Made by a program: the position numbers and the translations under genes
Source: Pseudomonadota bacterium
GTDB lineage: Bacteria; Pseudomonadota; Alphaproteobacteria; Micropepsales; Micropepsaceae
Length of the DNA stretch: 53,118 nucleotides
NCBI GenBank assembly: GCA_029778105.1
Contig: JAKOQZ010000093.1
Span: 1 to 53,118 of the forward strand
Reading direction: 5' to 3'
Part shown: positions 26,162-34,930 of the stretch, piece after piece
How the letters are laid out: the number at the start of each line of letters is the position of its first letter
Position numbering within the stretch: the stretch's first letter is position 1
The notes under the pieces: model-generated
Seen by the model: only the letters and a program-made list of their open reading frames with translations
The model's database searches: none
Told to the model about the DNA's origin: nothing

Positions 26162-28612
26162 CTAGAAGCGCTTGAGCAGACGTTCCAGATAATCGAGTTC
26201 GGGCTTGGGCCGGCCGGTCTCGCCCGAGCGCTTGCGCAGCTCGTCGAGGATTTCGCGGGCGCGCTGGGTTTCGCGTTCGGTCGGGATCTTGACCGAGCCG
26301 TTGTCGATGGGGCCGTTGGCCTCGGGGCGGCCGGCCGGGTCCATGCCGGGATTACGGCGGCCGACGGCGCGGCCGACGCGCGTGCCGCCGTTCTTCTTCT
26401 GCTCGGCGGCGAGGGCCTGCCGGGCCTGGTCCTGCGCCGATTTCAGTTTCTCCAGCGCCTCTTCCTGCTGCGCCAGCGCCTCTCCGGTGTCGCCTTCGCG
26501 CAGGGCCTTTTCGGCCTTGTCCATCGCGGCGCCGGCTTCGCCGAGCTCCTTGGGGCCTTCGGCGCCCTGCTCCTCGATCTTCTTCTCCACGCCGCCGAGG
26601 CGCTGTTCCAGATCGTCCTGCTCGCCGGCGGCCTTTTCGTCCTCGCCGGCGGCGCGCGAGTCCTCGCGCTCCTGCTCGGTCTTCTGGTCTTCGCGAAAGG
26701 TCTTGTCGCGGAGCTTTTCCTGCTCCTTGACGATCTCGTTCAGCTCGGCGAGCTGCTGGGCGAGGCGGCGCTCTTCCTCGGACGGCTCGGCCATCGGGCC
26801 GTCCATGCCTTCCATCATGTCCTGAAGCTGCGACAGCAGCTCCTGCGCGGCGTCCTTGGCGCCGAGACGGGCCATCTCCTCGATGCGGTCGAGCATGGCT
26901 TCCAGATCCTGCGCGTCGATCGTCTCGCCGTCGACCAGCGGGATCTGCTCGCCGGGGGCCTGCTCGGCCATCGCCTGCATCATCTCGCGCATCGCCTGGC
27001 GCAGCTGTTCGGTGAGGCGGGCGATCTCTTCGTCGGGCGCGCCTTCGGCGATGGCCTTCTGGAGCTCCTTCTGCAGGCGGCGCACTTCCTCGGCGGCGAG
27101 CGTGACGCCGCCGTCCTCAAGGCTGAGCGCGATGTCCCACAACAGCGCCTGGACGCCGGTGACGTCGGCGCGCACGCGGCTCTGCATCAGCCGCCAATAG
27201 GCCGAGCGCAGGCCGAGATAGACCGAGCCCTTCATGTCGAAGCGCTCGGGCGCCAGCGTGAAGGCCTCGAGCGCCGTGGCGACGCGCGGAATGGCGCCGG
27301 GGCCGCGCGAGAGCTCGCGCCGCTGCTCGACGATGGCGCGGTCGAGGGGATGGGTGAAACGGCGCTCGGGCAGGGTGAAGCGGCGTTCCTCGCTGCTGGC
27401 GGTCTGGCCCGCGCCGTCGACGGCATTGAGCTGGACCGTCACCTCAAGCCCGGCCCAGGGGTGGGCGGTGAGATCCTGGAAGGCGGCGGACTTGAGCGAC
27501 CTGGCGTCCTTGCCGGTGAGGGGCAGGGGGATGACGATCTCGCCGTCGCCGTCTTCCGCAGTGGGGTCGTCGCCCTCCATCGCCTCGGGGGCGAGGCGAA
27601 TCCAGGCCTCGGCGGCGGCGACGCCATAGTCGTCGCCGGCGGTGAAGGGGATGCGGGTGGAGAGCCGCGCCGTCGGCTCGATGTCGCCGTCGAAGGCGAT
27701 GGTGGGCGGGGCGTCGGGGAGGACCGAGATCTCCCAGTCGCCGATCTTGCGGCCGTCGGCGAAGATGCGGACGCGCTCCGACGACGCCAGCTCGATCTCG
27801 CCGGAAAAGGCGCCGCCGGGGGCGGTCGGATCGGGGGCGAGCGCGGCGGCCTCGCCGGTGTCGAGTTTCTGGCGCTCGACGCGGGGGGCGGTGGCGCCGT
27901 CGATGCGGAGCGTCAGCTTCGAGCCGGCGGGAACGGCGAGGGCGCGGGTGGGGTCGAGTGGGATGGTGCCGCGGGCCTGCGCCATGATGATGGGCGCGCC
28001 GCCGGTATAGGCGGGCGGGGTGATCCAGGCGTCGAAGGCGATGTCGGTGGTGACGCCGGTGCGGGTGTTGTCGATGTCGAAGATGGAGGCGAGGCGGCGC
28101 GGCGCGTCTGCCCCGGCCGCGAAGAGGCCGGCGGCGAGGCCGAGAAAGACGAGGCCGCGCAGGGCGTAGGGGTCGCGGCGGGCGACGTCGGGCTTGGGCC
28201 AGACGGGATCGAGCGCGCCGAACGCCGCGAGCTGGCGCTCGATATGGGCGCGCCAGAGGCGCTGGGTGAGCGGGTCGCCCGCGCCGGTGGCGAGAGAATC
28301 CTCGGCGGTGGAGAGCGGGCGGTGGCTGAGGGCGTTTTCGTCTTCCAGGCGGCGGATGCCGCTTTCGCGGCTGGGCCAGAAGACGAAGCGCCAGTCGAGC
28401 CAGAGGAAAGTCGCCGCCGTCAGGATGAGGGCGCAGACCATGAGGATGCGCGGGCCGGGCGGGAACGCGCTCCAGATGTCGAACAGGGCGATGACCGCGC
28501 CGAAGCCGAGCACGGTCAGGCCGCGCCAGCTGGCGGCCCAGGCGCGTTCCCACCAGATCGCGGCGCGGCTGGCGGCGATGAGCCGCCGGCTGCGCTCGAT
28601 CTGGCGGCTCAT
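26162..28612 (-). CDS. DUF4175 (TIGR02302) large membrane protein
   Basis: 816 residues from the ATG at 28612, preceded by TAAGG; in-frame upstream codons overlap lysA. Three membrane segments lie in the first 170 residues, then a long domain with Ig-like features (WITPPAYTGGAPIIMAQ, GDWEISVLPDAPPTIAFDG) and a C-terminal half dominated by Glu/Gln-rich coiled coil (roughly residues 510-750). This architecture is typical of the TIGR02302 family found almost only in Alphaproteobacteria next to lysA. The function is unknown; an envelope scaffolding role is inference. Four bases separate it from the lysA stop. Confidence 0.9.
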   Translation of the reverse strand: MSRQIERSRRLIAASRAAIWWERAWAASWRGLTVLGFGAVIALFDIWSAFPPGPRILMVCALILTAATFLWLDWRFVFWPSRESGIRRLEDENALSHRPLSTAEDSLATGAGDPLTQRLWRAHIERQLAAFGALDPVWPKPDVARRDPYALRGLVFLGLAAGLFAAGADAPRRLASIFDIDNTRTGVTTDIAFDAWITPPAYTGGAPIIMAQARGTIPLDPTRALAVPAGSKLTLRIDGATAPRVERQKLDTGEAAALAPDPTAPGGAFSGEIELASSERVRIFADGRKIGDWEISVLPDAPPTIAFDGDIEPTARLSTRIPFTAGDDYGVAAAEAWIRLAPEAMEGDDPTAEDGDGEIVIPLPLTGKDARSLKSAAFQDLTAHPWAGLEVTVQLNAVDGAGQTASSEERRFTLPERRFTHPLDRAIVEQRRELSRGPGAIPRVATALEAFTLAPERFDMKGSVYLGLRSAYWRLMQSRVRADVTGVQALLWDIALSLEDGGVTLAAEEVRRLQKELQKAIAEGAPDEEIARLTEQLRQAMREMMQAMAEQAPGEQIPLVDGETIDAQDLEAMLDRIEEMARLGAKDAAQELLSQLQDMMEGMDGPMAEPSEEERRLAQQLAELNEIVKEQEKLRDKTFREDQKTEQEREDSRAAGEDEKAAGEQDDLEQRLGGVEKKIEEQGAEGPKELGEAGAAMDKAEKALREGDTGEALAQQEEALEKLKSAQDQARQALAAEQKKNGGTRVGRAVGRRNPGMDPAGRPEANGPIDNGSVKIPTERETQRAREILDELRKRSGETGRPKPELDYLERLLKRF

Positions 28613-28616
28613 GGCC

Positions 28617-29876
28617 TTAGCCGAGCCAGTCGGGAAGGCGGTCACGCCCCAGCATCTCCTCATAGCTCGGCCGCGGCCGGACGATCGCCCAGTCGGAGCC
28701 GTTGACCATCGCCTCGGCCACCAGCGGCCGGGCGTTGTATTCGCTCGCCTGCGCCGCGCCGTAAGCGCCGGCGGTCAGGATAGCGGCCAGTTCGCCCGCC
28801 TCGAAAGCCGGAACCGTGCGGCCTCGCGCGAACGTGTCGCCGGTTTCGCAGACCGGGCCGACGATGTCGTAGGCCCTTTCCGCGCGATCCGAGGCCACGA
28901 CCGGGATCAGATCGTGGTGCGCGTCATACATGGCCGGGCGGATCAGATCGTTCATGCCGGCATCCAGGATCAGGAAGTCGCGCGAAGCGCCGTGCTTCAC
29001 ATAGACCACCCGGGTCACCAGGATGCCGGCATTGGCGACGATCAGCCGCCCCGGCTCGAACGCCAGTTTCAGGTTCTTTCCGGCGGAAATGCGGCTGACC
29101 ATGGCCCCATATTCGGCAGGAGAGGGCGGCGGCGCCTCATTCATGACATAGGGCACGCCGAGCCCGCCGCCGAAATCGGCGCGGGTGATCGTATGGCCGG
29201 CGGCGCGCAGCGCGTCGGTCATCTCGATGACCTTCAGATAGGCGGCCTCCATAGGCCCCAGTTCGGTGATCTGGCTACCGATATGGACCGCGATGCCATT
29301 GAGGCGGATGCCGGGCAGGCGGGCGCAGCGCGTGGCGAGATCGGGCATGCGGTCGATCGGCACGCCGAACTTGTTCTCGCCCTTGCCGGTGGAGATCTTG
29401 GCATGGGTGCGGGCGTCGACATCGGGATTCACGCGGATCGCGATGTCGGCGGTGACGCCTTTGGAGGCGGCAAGCGCGCTCAGCGCCTCAAGCTCGGGTT
29501 CGCTTTCGACGTTGATCTGGAAGATGCCGGTGTCGAGCGCGAAGGCGAGTTCGCGTTCCGTCTTGCCGACGCCGGAGAAGACGATGCGCTCGGGCGGCAC
29601 CCCGCCCGCGAGCGCACGGCGCAGTTCGCCCTCGCTGACGACATCGGCGCCGGCGCCTTCGCGCGCAAGGGTTTCGATGACCGCGAGATTGTTGTTGGCC
29701 TTGACCGCATAGGCGACGAGCGAGCCGGCCGGCAGCGCGTCGCGGAAGACGCGGAAGTGCCGCAGCAGCGTGGCGGTCGAATAGAGATAGAACGGCGTGC
29801 CGAGCGCCGCCGCGATCTCAGGGATCGCCACGTCTTCGGCATGCAGCACGCCGCCGCGATAGTCGAAATGGTTCAT
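28617..29876 (-). CDS. lysA: diaminopimelate decarboxylase
   Basis: 419 residues, fold-type III PLP enzyme. The PLP lysine is in VAYAVKANNNLAVIE, glycine-rich phosphate binding in DFGGGLGVPY, and the substrate/PLP residues in EPGRLIVANAG, LDAGMNDLIRPAMYDAHHD and GPVCETGDTFA with the catalytic Cys. It makes L-lysine from meso-diaminopimelate. Its ATG overlaps the lptM stop (ATGA), so argH-lptM-lysA-DUF4175 is one continuous unit. Confidence 0.96.
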   Translation of the reverse strand: MNHFDYRGGVLHAEDVAIPEIAAALGTPFYLYSTATLLRHFRVFRDALPAGSLVAYAVKANNNLAVIETLAREGAGADVVSEGELRRALAGGVPPERIVFSGVGKTERELAFALDTGIFQINVESEPELEALSALAASKGVTADIAIRVNPDVDARTHAKISTGKGENKFGVPIDRMPDLATRCARLPGIRLNGIAVHIGSQITELGPMEAAYLKVIEMTDALRAAGHTITRADFGGGLGVPYVMNEAPPPSPAEYGAMVSRISAGKNLKLAFEPGRLIVANAGILVTRVVYVKHGASRDFLILDAGMNDLIRPAMYDAHHDLIPVVASDRAERAYDIVGPVCETGDTFARGRTVPAFEAGELAAILTAGAYGAAQASEYNARPLVAEAMVNGSDWAIVRPRPSYEEMLGRDRLPDWLG

Positions 29877-30040
29877 GGCGCCTTGGCGGGCGTAGGTTCG
29901 GGCGTGGGCGTGGGGGCGGCCGGCGTCGCGCTTTTCGCCGCTTCCGACGGCGATTCCAGCGGCCCGCGGCGGCCGCAGGCGGTGAGGGCGAGCGCGGCGG
30001 CGAGCGCCAGCGTCAGAGCGATTGCAGTCTTGTGCGCCAT
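29873..30040 (-). CDS. lptM: LptM-type small lipoprotein (YifL family)
   Basis: 55 residues from the ATG at 30040. A lipoprotein signal ends in LALTAC with Cys22, directly followed by GRRGPLESP, the conserved LptM/YifL motif after the acylated Cys. The tail is Ala/Pro/Thr-rich. LptM helps the outer-membrane LPS transporter LptD-LptE assemble correctly in E. coli. It overlaps argH by 28 bases and lysA by four; the position between argH and lysA is conserved in proteobacteria. Confidence 0.85.
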   Translation of the reverse strand: MAHKTAIALTLALAAALALTACGRRGPLESPSEAAKSATPAAPTPTPEPTPAKAP

Positions 30041-31401
30041 GCGGCGGCCTCCCGTTTCACGTTGTCGGGCGCAGTGCCGCCGAATGAGGTGCGGCTGGCG
30101 ACCGACGCCTCGACGGTGAGGATGCCGAACACCGCATCGGTGATGCGCGGCTCGACCTTCTGCATCTCGGCGAGCGGCAGATCGGTCAGTTCGACCCCCT
30201 TCGCCTCCGCCGCCTTCACGATGCGGCCCGTGATGTGGTGCGCCTCGCGGAACGGCACTTTCAGCGTGCGCACCAGCCAGTCGGCCAGATCGGTGGCGGT
30301 GGCGAAGCCGGACGCGGCGGCGGCGCGCATTCTTTGCGCGTCGATGGTCATGTCGGCGACCATGCCGGTCATCGCGGCGAGGCAGAGGCTGAGCGTATCG
30401 GCGGCCCCGAAGACCAGTTCTTTGTCTTCCTGCATGTCCTTGGCGTAGGTCATGGAGAGACCCTTCATCACCGTCAGCAGGCCGATGAGCGCGCCGAAGA
30501 CGCGGCCGGTCTTGCCGCGCACGAGCTCGGCGGCATCGGGGTTGCGCTTCTGCGGCATGATCGAGGAGCCGGTGGAGAAGCCGTCCGACAGGCGCACGAA
30601 GCCGAATTGCGGCGTCGACCAGACGACGATCTCTTCCGCAAGACGCGAGAGATGCATCGACAGGATCGCGGCGGCGGAAAGATATTCGATGGCGAAATCG
30701 CGCGCCGACACCGCGTCGAGCGAGTTGCGCATGGGCTGATCGAAGCCGAGCGCCGCGGCCGTCTGCTGGCGGTCGATCGGGAACGAGGTGCCGGCGAGAG
30801 CGGCGGCGCCCAGCGGGCTTTCGTTGAGGCGCTTGCGGGCATCGGCGAGGCGGCCGAGATCGCGTCCCAGCATCTCGGCATAGGCGAGGCAGTGGTGGCC
30901 GAAGGTCACCGGCTGCGCGCTCTGCATGTGGGTGAAGCCCGGCATGACGTCGGCGGCGTGCGCCTCGGCCTTGTCGACGAGCGCGGCGATGAGCGCCTTC
31001 ACCTCGGGCACGGTCGCGTCGATCATGTCGCGCAGCCAGAGGCGGAAATCGGTGGCGACCTGATCGTTGCGCGAGCGCGCGGTGTGGAGGCGGCCCGCCG
31101 CCTGACCGATCAGTTCGGCGAGGCGCGCCTCGACATTCATGTGGATGTCTTCGAACGCGTCGCGGAACGGGAAGGCGCCATCACGAATCTCTGAAGCGAT
31201 CCGCGACAGTCCTTCCTGGATGGCGCTTGAATCGGCGGCCGAAATCATGCCCCTAGCTTCAAGCATGCGGACATGCGCAAGGGAGCCTTCGATGTCCTGT
31301 TTCGCCATGCGGCGGTCGAAGCCGATGGAGACGTTGATCGCCGCCATGACTTCATCCGGCCCGGCGGCGAAACGGCCGCCCCACATGTCATTCGCGCTCA
31401 A
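30013..31401 (-). CDS. argH: argininosuccinate lyase
   Basis: 462 residues from the TTG at 31401 ([18 protein letters not shown]), chosen because the family has a few residues before MWGGRF and GGAG lies upstream; the ATG at 31386 is the alternative. The long in-frame extension beyond it is a shadow of other features. The catalytic signature [12 protein letters not shown] is intact, with [16 protein letters not shown] and [13 protein letters not shown]. It cleaves argininosuccinate to arginine and fumarate. Divergent from the thioredoxin-like gene, with 15 bases between the start codons, so promoters must overlap the coding regions. Confidence 0.95.
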   Translation of the reverse strand: MSANDMWGGRFAAGPDEVMAAINVSIGFDRRMAKQDIEGSLAHVRMLEARGMISAADSSAIQEGLSRIASEIRDGAFPFRDAFEDIHMNVEARLAELIGQAAGRLHTARSRNDQVATDFRLWLRDMIDATVPEVKALIAALVDKAEAHAADVMPGFTHMQSAQPVTFGHHCLAYAEMLGRDLGRLADARKRLNESPLGAAALAGTSFPIDRQQTAAALGFDQPMRNSLDAVSARDFAIEYLSAAAILSMHLSRLAEEIVVWSTPQFGFVRLSDGFSTGSSIMPQKRNPDAAELVRGKTGRVFGALIGLLTVMKGLSMTYAKDMQEDKELVFGAADTLSLCLAAMTGMVADMTIDAQRMRAAAASGFATATDLADWLVRTLKVPFREAHHITGRIVKAAEAKGVELTDLPLAEMQKVEPRITDAVFGILTVEASVASRTSFGGTAPDNVKREAAAWRTRLQSL

Positions 31402-31416
31402 GGGAAAGAGGCTCCT

Positions 31417-31995
31417 GTGCCCGTAAAAATTGCCGCACTTGCAGGGGTTTTGCTTAGCCTGGCGGCGGGTCTGCTGATTTTCACCATGCGAGACGGCAGC
31501 GAGGCCAGTCAACAGATTGAGGGGCCTGCGTCGCCCCAAATCGCCGCCCCGGGCGCTTTTTTCGCAACCCCGGAGGGGGCGCAGGCCGCCCCCGCCGAGC
31601 CTTTCCTGAACGGCAATGGCGCCGAGGTGCGGCTGGCCGATTTCGCGGGCAAGACCGTGGTCCTCAATTTCTGGGCGACGTGGTGCACGCCCTGCGTCAA
31701 GGAGCTGCCTTCGCTGGCGCGGCTGCAGGCGGCGCGGACCGATCTGACGGTGATCGCGCTGAACGTGGACACCAAGGCGGAAGGGCCGATCGCCGACTTT
31801 CTGAAGGAGGTCGGCGCGTCCGAACTGGAAGCCTATACCGACCCGAAGAAGAAGCTGTGGCGCGCCTTTCGCCTGAACAGCCTGCCGACGACATTCGTGA
31901 TCAGCGCGGATGGACGGGTGGTTGGGCGGCGCGAGCGCGACGCGGAGTGGGATTCGCCCGAAGCCCGGGCGGGGATCGACGCGGCGCTGAAATAG
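31417..31995 (+). CDS. tlpA: TlpA-like periplasmic thioredoxin
   Basis: 192 residues from the GTG at 31417, which has AAGAGG eight bases upstream. An N-terminal membrane anchor ([20 protein letters not shown]) is followed by a thioredoxin fold with the active site [16 protein letters not shown] and the cis-Pro in NSLPTTFVI. TlpA-family proteins are reducing thioredoxins of the periplasm, often for cytochrome oxidase assembly; the linkage to argH is conserved in Alphaproteobacteria but not explained. A palindromic repeat starts six bases after its stop. Confidence 0.9.
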   Translation: MPVKIAALAGVLLSLAAGLLIFTMRDGSEASQQIEGPASPQIAAPGAFFATPEGAQAAPAEPFLNGNGAEVRLADFAGKTVVLNFWATWCTPCVKELPSLARLQAARTDLTVIALNVDTKAEGPIADFLKEVGASELEAYTDPKKKLWRAFRLNSLPTTFVISADGRVVGRRERDAEWDSPEARAGIDAALK

Positions 31996-32000
31996 CCTGC

Positions 32001-32041
32001 GCGTGGTTCGAGGCCCGCGTTGCGGGCGCCTCACCATGACG
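32001..32041 (+). repeat. palindromic repeat, GGT/ACC subtype (copy A)
   Basis: GCGTGGTTCGAGG, a CCCGC-GTT-GCGGG hairpin, then CGCCTCACCATGACG. The GAGG and CCTC arms pair, and outside them GGT pairs with ACC across a TC bulge. It lies six bases after the tlpA stop and tail-to-tail with copy B. Confidence 0.8.
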
Positions 32042-32066
32042 ACTTCCGGTGGAATCGATCTGAGCT

Positions 32067-32111
32067 CGTCATCCTGAGGTGCGCGCCGAAGGCGCGCCTC
32101 GAAGGACGCAC
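32067..32111 (-). repeat. palindromic repeat, CCT/AGG subtype (copy B)
   Basis: On the plus strand: CGTCATCCTGAGG, TGCGCGCC-GAA-GGCGCG and CCTCGAAGGACGCAC. It is the same element in the opposite orientation to copies A and C, but its outer triplet is CCT pairing with AGG. It ends six bases before the last codon of the GIY-YIG gene. Confidence 0.8.
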
Positions 32112-32117
32112 GATGGT

Positions 32118-32420
32118 TCAAACGTCTCTCGGCTTTCCGCCGCGCCTGCGGGACAGGGGTGGCAGCGCATTCCAGTCGTTTCGGATCAACGCCTCCTTTT
32201 TCGCCCGGCCCCAGCCTTTGATGCGGCGCTCGAAATCGTGCGCGTCGCGGATATCGGGAAAGTGCTCCTGGAAAACCAGCGCGACGGGTCGGCGGGTCGA
32301 CGTGTACCCACCGAAAACGCCGGCATTATGCTCGCCGACCCTCACGTCGGGATCGTTGCTGGTCGAGCCGACATAGTAGCTGCCATCGGCGCAACGCAAA
32401 ATGTAGACCCAGCCGCTCAC
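32118..32420 (-). CDS. GIY-YIG nuclease domain protein
   Basis: 100 residues from the GTG at 32420 with AGGGA upstream. The GIY-YIG motif appears as [17 protein letters not shown] (residues about 4-20), followed by the catalytic Arg region VRVGEHNAG and the Glu region [16 protein letters not shown], so the single-domain nuclease core is complete and close to the UPF0213/YhbQ group. No extra DNA-binding domain. Inverted copies of a palindromic repeat bracket it: copy C begins 11 bases before the start and copy B ends six bases after the stop. It is the only gene between tlpA and an exported-protein operon. Its role is unknown. Confidence 0.88.
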   Translation of the reverse strand: MSGWVYILRCADGSYYVGSTSNDPDVRVGEHNAGVFGGYTSTRRPVALVFQEHFPDIRDAHDFERRIKGWGRAKKEALIRNDWNALPPLSRRRGGKPRDV

Positions 32421-32430
32421 ATAGTCCCTG

Positions 32431-32470
32431 CGTGGTTCGAGGCCCGCTTCGCGGGCGCCTCACCATGACG
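32431..32470 (+). repeat. palindromic repeat, GGT/ACC subtype (copy C)
   Basis: CGTGGTTCGAGG, CCCGC-TTC-GCGGG and CGCCTCACCATGACG. Differs from copy A in one loop region only. It is in inverted orientation to copy B and lies just upstream of the ribosome site of the GIY-YIG gene. Downstream, a 14-bp palindrome of C and G (32498-32511) follows before the next gene's stop. Confidence 0.8.
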
Positions 32471-32517
32471 GAGAGGGGTGCGATGCGGTTGTCCTGACGC
32501 CCCCGGGGGCGCAGGGT

Positions 32518-33132
32518 TCAGAGGCCCGCGCCGCCTTTGGGGTGCCAGCCGGCGCGCCATTCGTCGCGGTCGACGACGAAGCTGGGGCCGCCATTGTCGA
32601 AGAACCAGGTATCGACGACCCAGAGGTGGCCGTTCGAGATTTCCTTGATGGTTGCGGTGGCGTGCACCAGGCCGAGCGTGCCGAAGGGCAGGCCGCGCAT
32701 CGTGGGCTCATCGACCACGTGGTATTTCAGGAAGCCCGATTTCTGCATCATCTGCAGCGCGACGGTGGTGTTGGCGGCTTCGGCATAGCAATCGACATTG
32801 CCGGGGCCGGGGCTGGCGAAGCCGGTGCCGCCGACATCGTTTTCCGTGCCGTCCTTGGGGCCGGCGATCTGTTCGAAGCGGCTCATCGCCAGGGCGATGC
32901 GGTCGCGCTCGTCGGCGGCGTCGCGTGTGCCCACGAAGAAGGCGCCGATCTCGCCCCATTCCTCGGGCGAGAATTTCATGCCGTACATCGACGAGCAGCC
33001 ATAGCCGTTGCAGTGCGTGAAGCGCACCAGCGGGTCGTTGTGGTGGGTGGACGGTTCGATGATGTTTTCCGGCGTCGCGCAGGCGGCGAGCGCGAACAGC
33101 GCGCCGAGCGCGAGGAAACGGGACGCGGTCAA
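32518..33132 (-). CDS. lipoprotein of unknown function
   Basis: 204 residues from the TTG at 33132, which overlaps the upstream stop (TTGA). The signal peptide TASRFLALGALFALAAC ends in a lipobox with Cys18. The mature part contains NPLVRFTHCNGYGCSSMYGM-like DPLVRFTHCNGYGCSS, then FSPEEWGEIGAFF, NVDCYAEAANTTVALQMM and HLWVVDTWFFDNGGPSFVVD. Four Cys in the mature protein could form disulfides, and the Cys-Tyr-Ala-Glu/His/Trp-Asp pattern recalls a transglutaminase-like or papain-like fold, but this is only an impression. Coupled to an exported protein gene; likely partners. Confidence 0.7.
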   Translation of the reverse strand: MTASRFLALGALFALAACATPENIIEPSTHHNDPLVRFTHCNGYGCSSMYGMKFSPEEWGEIGAFFVGTRDAADERDRIALAMSRFEQIAGPKDGTENDVGGTGFASPGPGNVDCYAEAANTTVALQMMQKSGFLKYHVVDEPTMRGLPFGTLGLVHATATIKEISNGHLWVVDTWFFDNGGPSFVVDRDEWRAGWHPKGGAGL

Positions 33133-33674
33133 TTCGCCTCTCCCTGGATGCAATAGATGCCGGCCGGATCGACCGGGGTGATGGTGCCGGCGGCGAGATC
33201 GATCTTCGCGGCCGCGATGAGCCCGGTGTAGAGCCCGTTCCCGGTGTCCTTGGCGCCGACCTTGGGCGCGATGCCGGCGACGAATTCGGTTTGCGACGTG
33301 ACGCCGGCGAAATCGGCGCCCTCGCCGCATTGGGTGTCGATATAGGCAAAATTGTCGATCACCGGGACGCTCATCGCCCTGGTGGCGGTGAAGGTGGCGA
33401 TGCCGTCGTCGGCGCGGCTGACGAAGGTGGAGAGCATCAGCCCGATGCGGCCCTTGGACGAGATGAAGCTGAGCGTCGCGTGACGGTCGCTGACATACTG
33501 GCCGCCGTCGAGATGCCAGCCGGCGACGGCGGGAACGCCGTCGAGCGTCTCGCGGCCGTCATAGGTGAGCCCGACGAGCGCCGGTTCGTCGCGCCATTCG
33601 GCGGCGGCGGCGAGGGCGGGGCCGGTGAGGGCGGCGAGCAGGGCGAGGCGCGAAATCGTGGGGCGCAAATTCAT
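33129..33674 (-). CDS. exported protein of unknown function
   Basis: 181 residues from the ATG at 33674; the signal peptide (PTISRLALLAALTGPALAAA) supports this start over the longer frame to 33713. The mature protein is beta-rich (HATLSFISSKGRIGLMLSTF, TFTATRAMSVPVIDNF) with two Cys (DTQCGEGAD and IYCIQGEAN). No family recognised. It shares a TTGA overlap with the downstream lipoprotein gene and is divergent from a WYL regulator 45 bases away. The start region holds a short tandem duplication of GGGGCGCAAATT (about 33660-33687). Confidence 0.65.
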   Translation of the reverse strand: MNLRPTISRLALLAALTGPALAAAAEWRDEPALVGLTYDGRETLDGVPAVAGWHLDGGQYVSDRHATLSFISSKGRIGLMLSTFVSRADDGIATFTATRAMSVPVIDNFAYIDTQCGEGADFAGVTSQTEFVAGIAPKVGAKDTGNGLYTGLIAAAKIDLAAGTITPVDPAGIYCIQGEAN

Positions 33675-33719
33675 GGGGCGCAAATTGCACAAAGCCCGCC
33701 CGCCCGGCAACATGGCGCC

Positions 33720-34694
33720 ATGTCATTCGCCAAGGCCGATCAGATGCTGGAGCTGGCCGCGTTCTGCGCGGCCCGCCGCGGCGGGATCACGCTGGCCGAT
33801 GTGACCGGCCGGTTCGGCTGCGTCAAACGGACGGCGCAGCGCATGCTGCATACGCTGGAAGTGCAGTTCAACGACACGCGCACCCATATCGACGAGGACG
33901 GGCGAAAGCGCTGGTCGCGGCCGGGCGCAGGGCTGAAGGATTTCCTGACCCTGACGCCGGAAGAGACCGCGGCGCTGGAGCATGCGCGGCAGGCCATGGC
34001 GCTGGCCGGGGACGACAGCGCCCGTCATCTGGAGCGGCTGCAGGACAAGCTGAAGGCGCTGGTGCCCAAGGAGCGCGCGGCGCGGCTGGAGACCGACCAC
34101 GACGCGCTGCTGGAGGCGCAGGGCTTCGTCGCCCGGCCCGGGCCGCGCCCGCGCGGCGACGCGGCGGTCGCCGACGTGCTGGCCGAGGCGATCAAGGCGT
34201 GCCGGGTGGTGGAGATCACCTATCGGGGGAAGGTGTCGAAGGTTCACCCCTATGGCCTGCTCGCCGGGATGCGGCGCTATCTGGTGGTACGGGCGGCGAG
34301 CCGTCCGACGGGCGAGATGGGGCTGAGGCGGATGGACCTGATCAGCGCGGCGCGGCTGACCGAGGAGAGCTTTATCCGCGACGAGGGGTTCGATCTCGAC
34401 GCCTATGCGCGACGCTCGTTCGGGGTGTTCCAGAGCCCGGAGGAATTCGGCGAGGTGGTGTGGCGGTTCGCGCCGGAGGCGGCGGGCGCGGCGCGGGACT
34501 TCGTGTTTCATCCCTCGCAGCGCGTGAGCGAGAACGCGGACGGGTCGTTGACCGTCGCCTTCGAGGCGGCCGGGTGGCTGGAGATGGCCTGGCACCTCTA
34601 TATGTGGGGCGACAAGGTGGAGGTGCTGAAACCCGCCGGGCTGAAGGCGCTGGTGGGCAAGCACCGGCGCAGTGACTGGCCGGGCCTGCCGTGA
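33720..34694 (+). CDS. WYL-domain transcriptional regulator with N-terminal HTH
   Basis: 324 residues from the ATG at 33720. The first 60 residues form a winged helix-turn-helix (LELAAFCAARRGGITLADVT, CVKRTAQRMLHTL); a linker follows and the WYL domain spans about residues 150-240 (EITYRGKVSKVHPYGLLAGM and RYLVVRA), then a WCX-type C-terminal extension (FVFHPSQRVSENADGSLTV). Such proteins sense nucleic acids or nucleotides and often regulate defence, DNA repair or unrelated loci. Divergent from the two exported-protein genes, which it may control. Confidence 0.87.
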   Translation: MSFAKADQMLELAAFCAARRGGITLADVTGRFGCVKRTAQRMLHTLEVQFNDTRTHIDEDGRKRWSRPGAGLKDFLTLTPEETAALEHARQAMALAGDDSARHLERLQDKLKALVPKERAARLETDHDALLEAQGFVARPGPRPRGDAAVADVLAEAIKACRVVEITYRGKVSKVHPYGLLAGMRRYLVVRAASRPTGEMGLRRMDLISAARLTEESFIRDEGFDLDAYARRSFGVFQSPEEFGEVVWRFAPEAAGAARDFVFHPSQRVSENADGSLTVAFEAAGWLEMAWHLYMWGDKVEVLKPAGLKALVGKHRRSDWPGLP

Positions 34695-34712
34695 GATACT
34701 AGGTATAGTATC
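34695..34712. terminator. AT-rich hairpin after WYL gene
   Basis: GATACTA-GGTA-TAGTATC, a perfect 7-bp stem beginning at the WYL stop. The following 140 bases to 34850 are clearly AT-richer than the surroundings and show no gene; they may hold promoter or transferred DNA. The hairpin could terminate the regulator transcript, although no T-run follows. Confidence 0.4.
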
Positions 34713-34850
34713 CTGTGTTGTGTCGGCCACAACGACTCGTTTTCGCGTTTTTCGATGTTTGTCTTCGATGCCGAAACGATCCTTCCTCCGCGCCCAATTC
34801 GATATAGGAATATAAGCTGACTGAAATTGCCTGACAAGCCGTGAACGAAA

Positions 34851-34877
34851 CCAGCCGGACGCAGAACGTCCGGCTGG
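34851..34877 (-). terminator. intrinsic terminator of the 34931-35389 gene
   Basis: A perfect 11-bp stem (CCAGCCGGACG and its complement) with a five-base loop. Read on the minus strand it is followed by TTTCGTT, matching a Rho-independent terminator about 55 bases after the gene's stop. Confidence 0.7.
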
Positions 34878-34930
34878 CTTGGCGGGGTTGCGGCGGTTGC
34901 TCAGGATGCCGGCCCCGTATTCCCGGGTGC

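Noticed and set aside
31402-32121. Upstream in-frame extension of argH reaching into repeat B (begins [17 protein letters not shown])
   Set aside because: It is read-through of the repeat and of the opposite strand of tlpA; ArgH homology begins at about 31401.
32431-32470. GGTTCGA motif as a tRNA T-arm
   Set aside because: No acceptor, D or anticodon stem can be formed; it belongs to the palindromic repeat.
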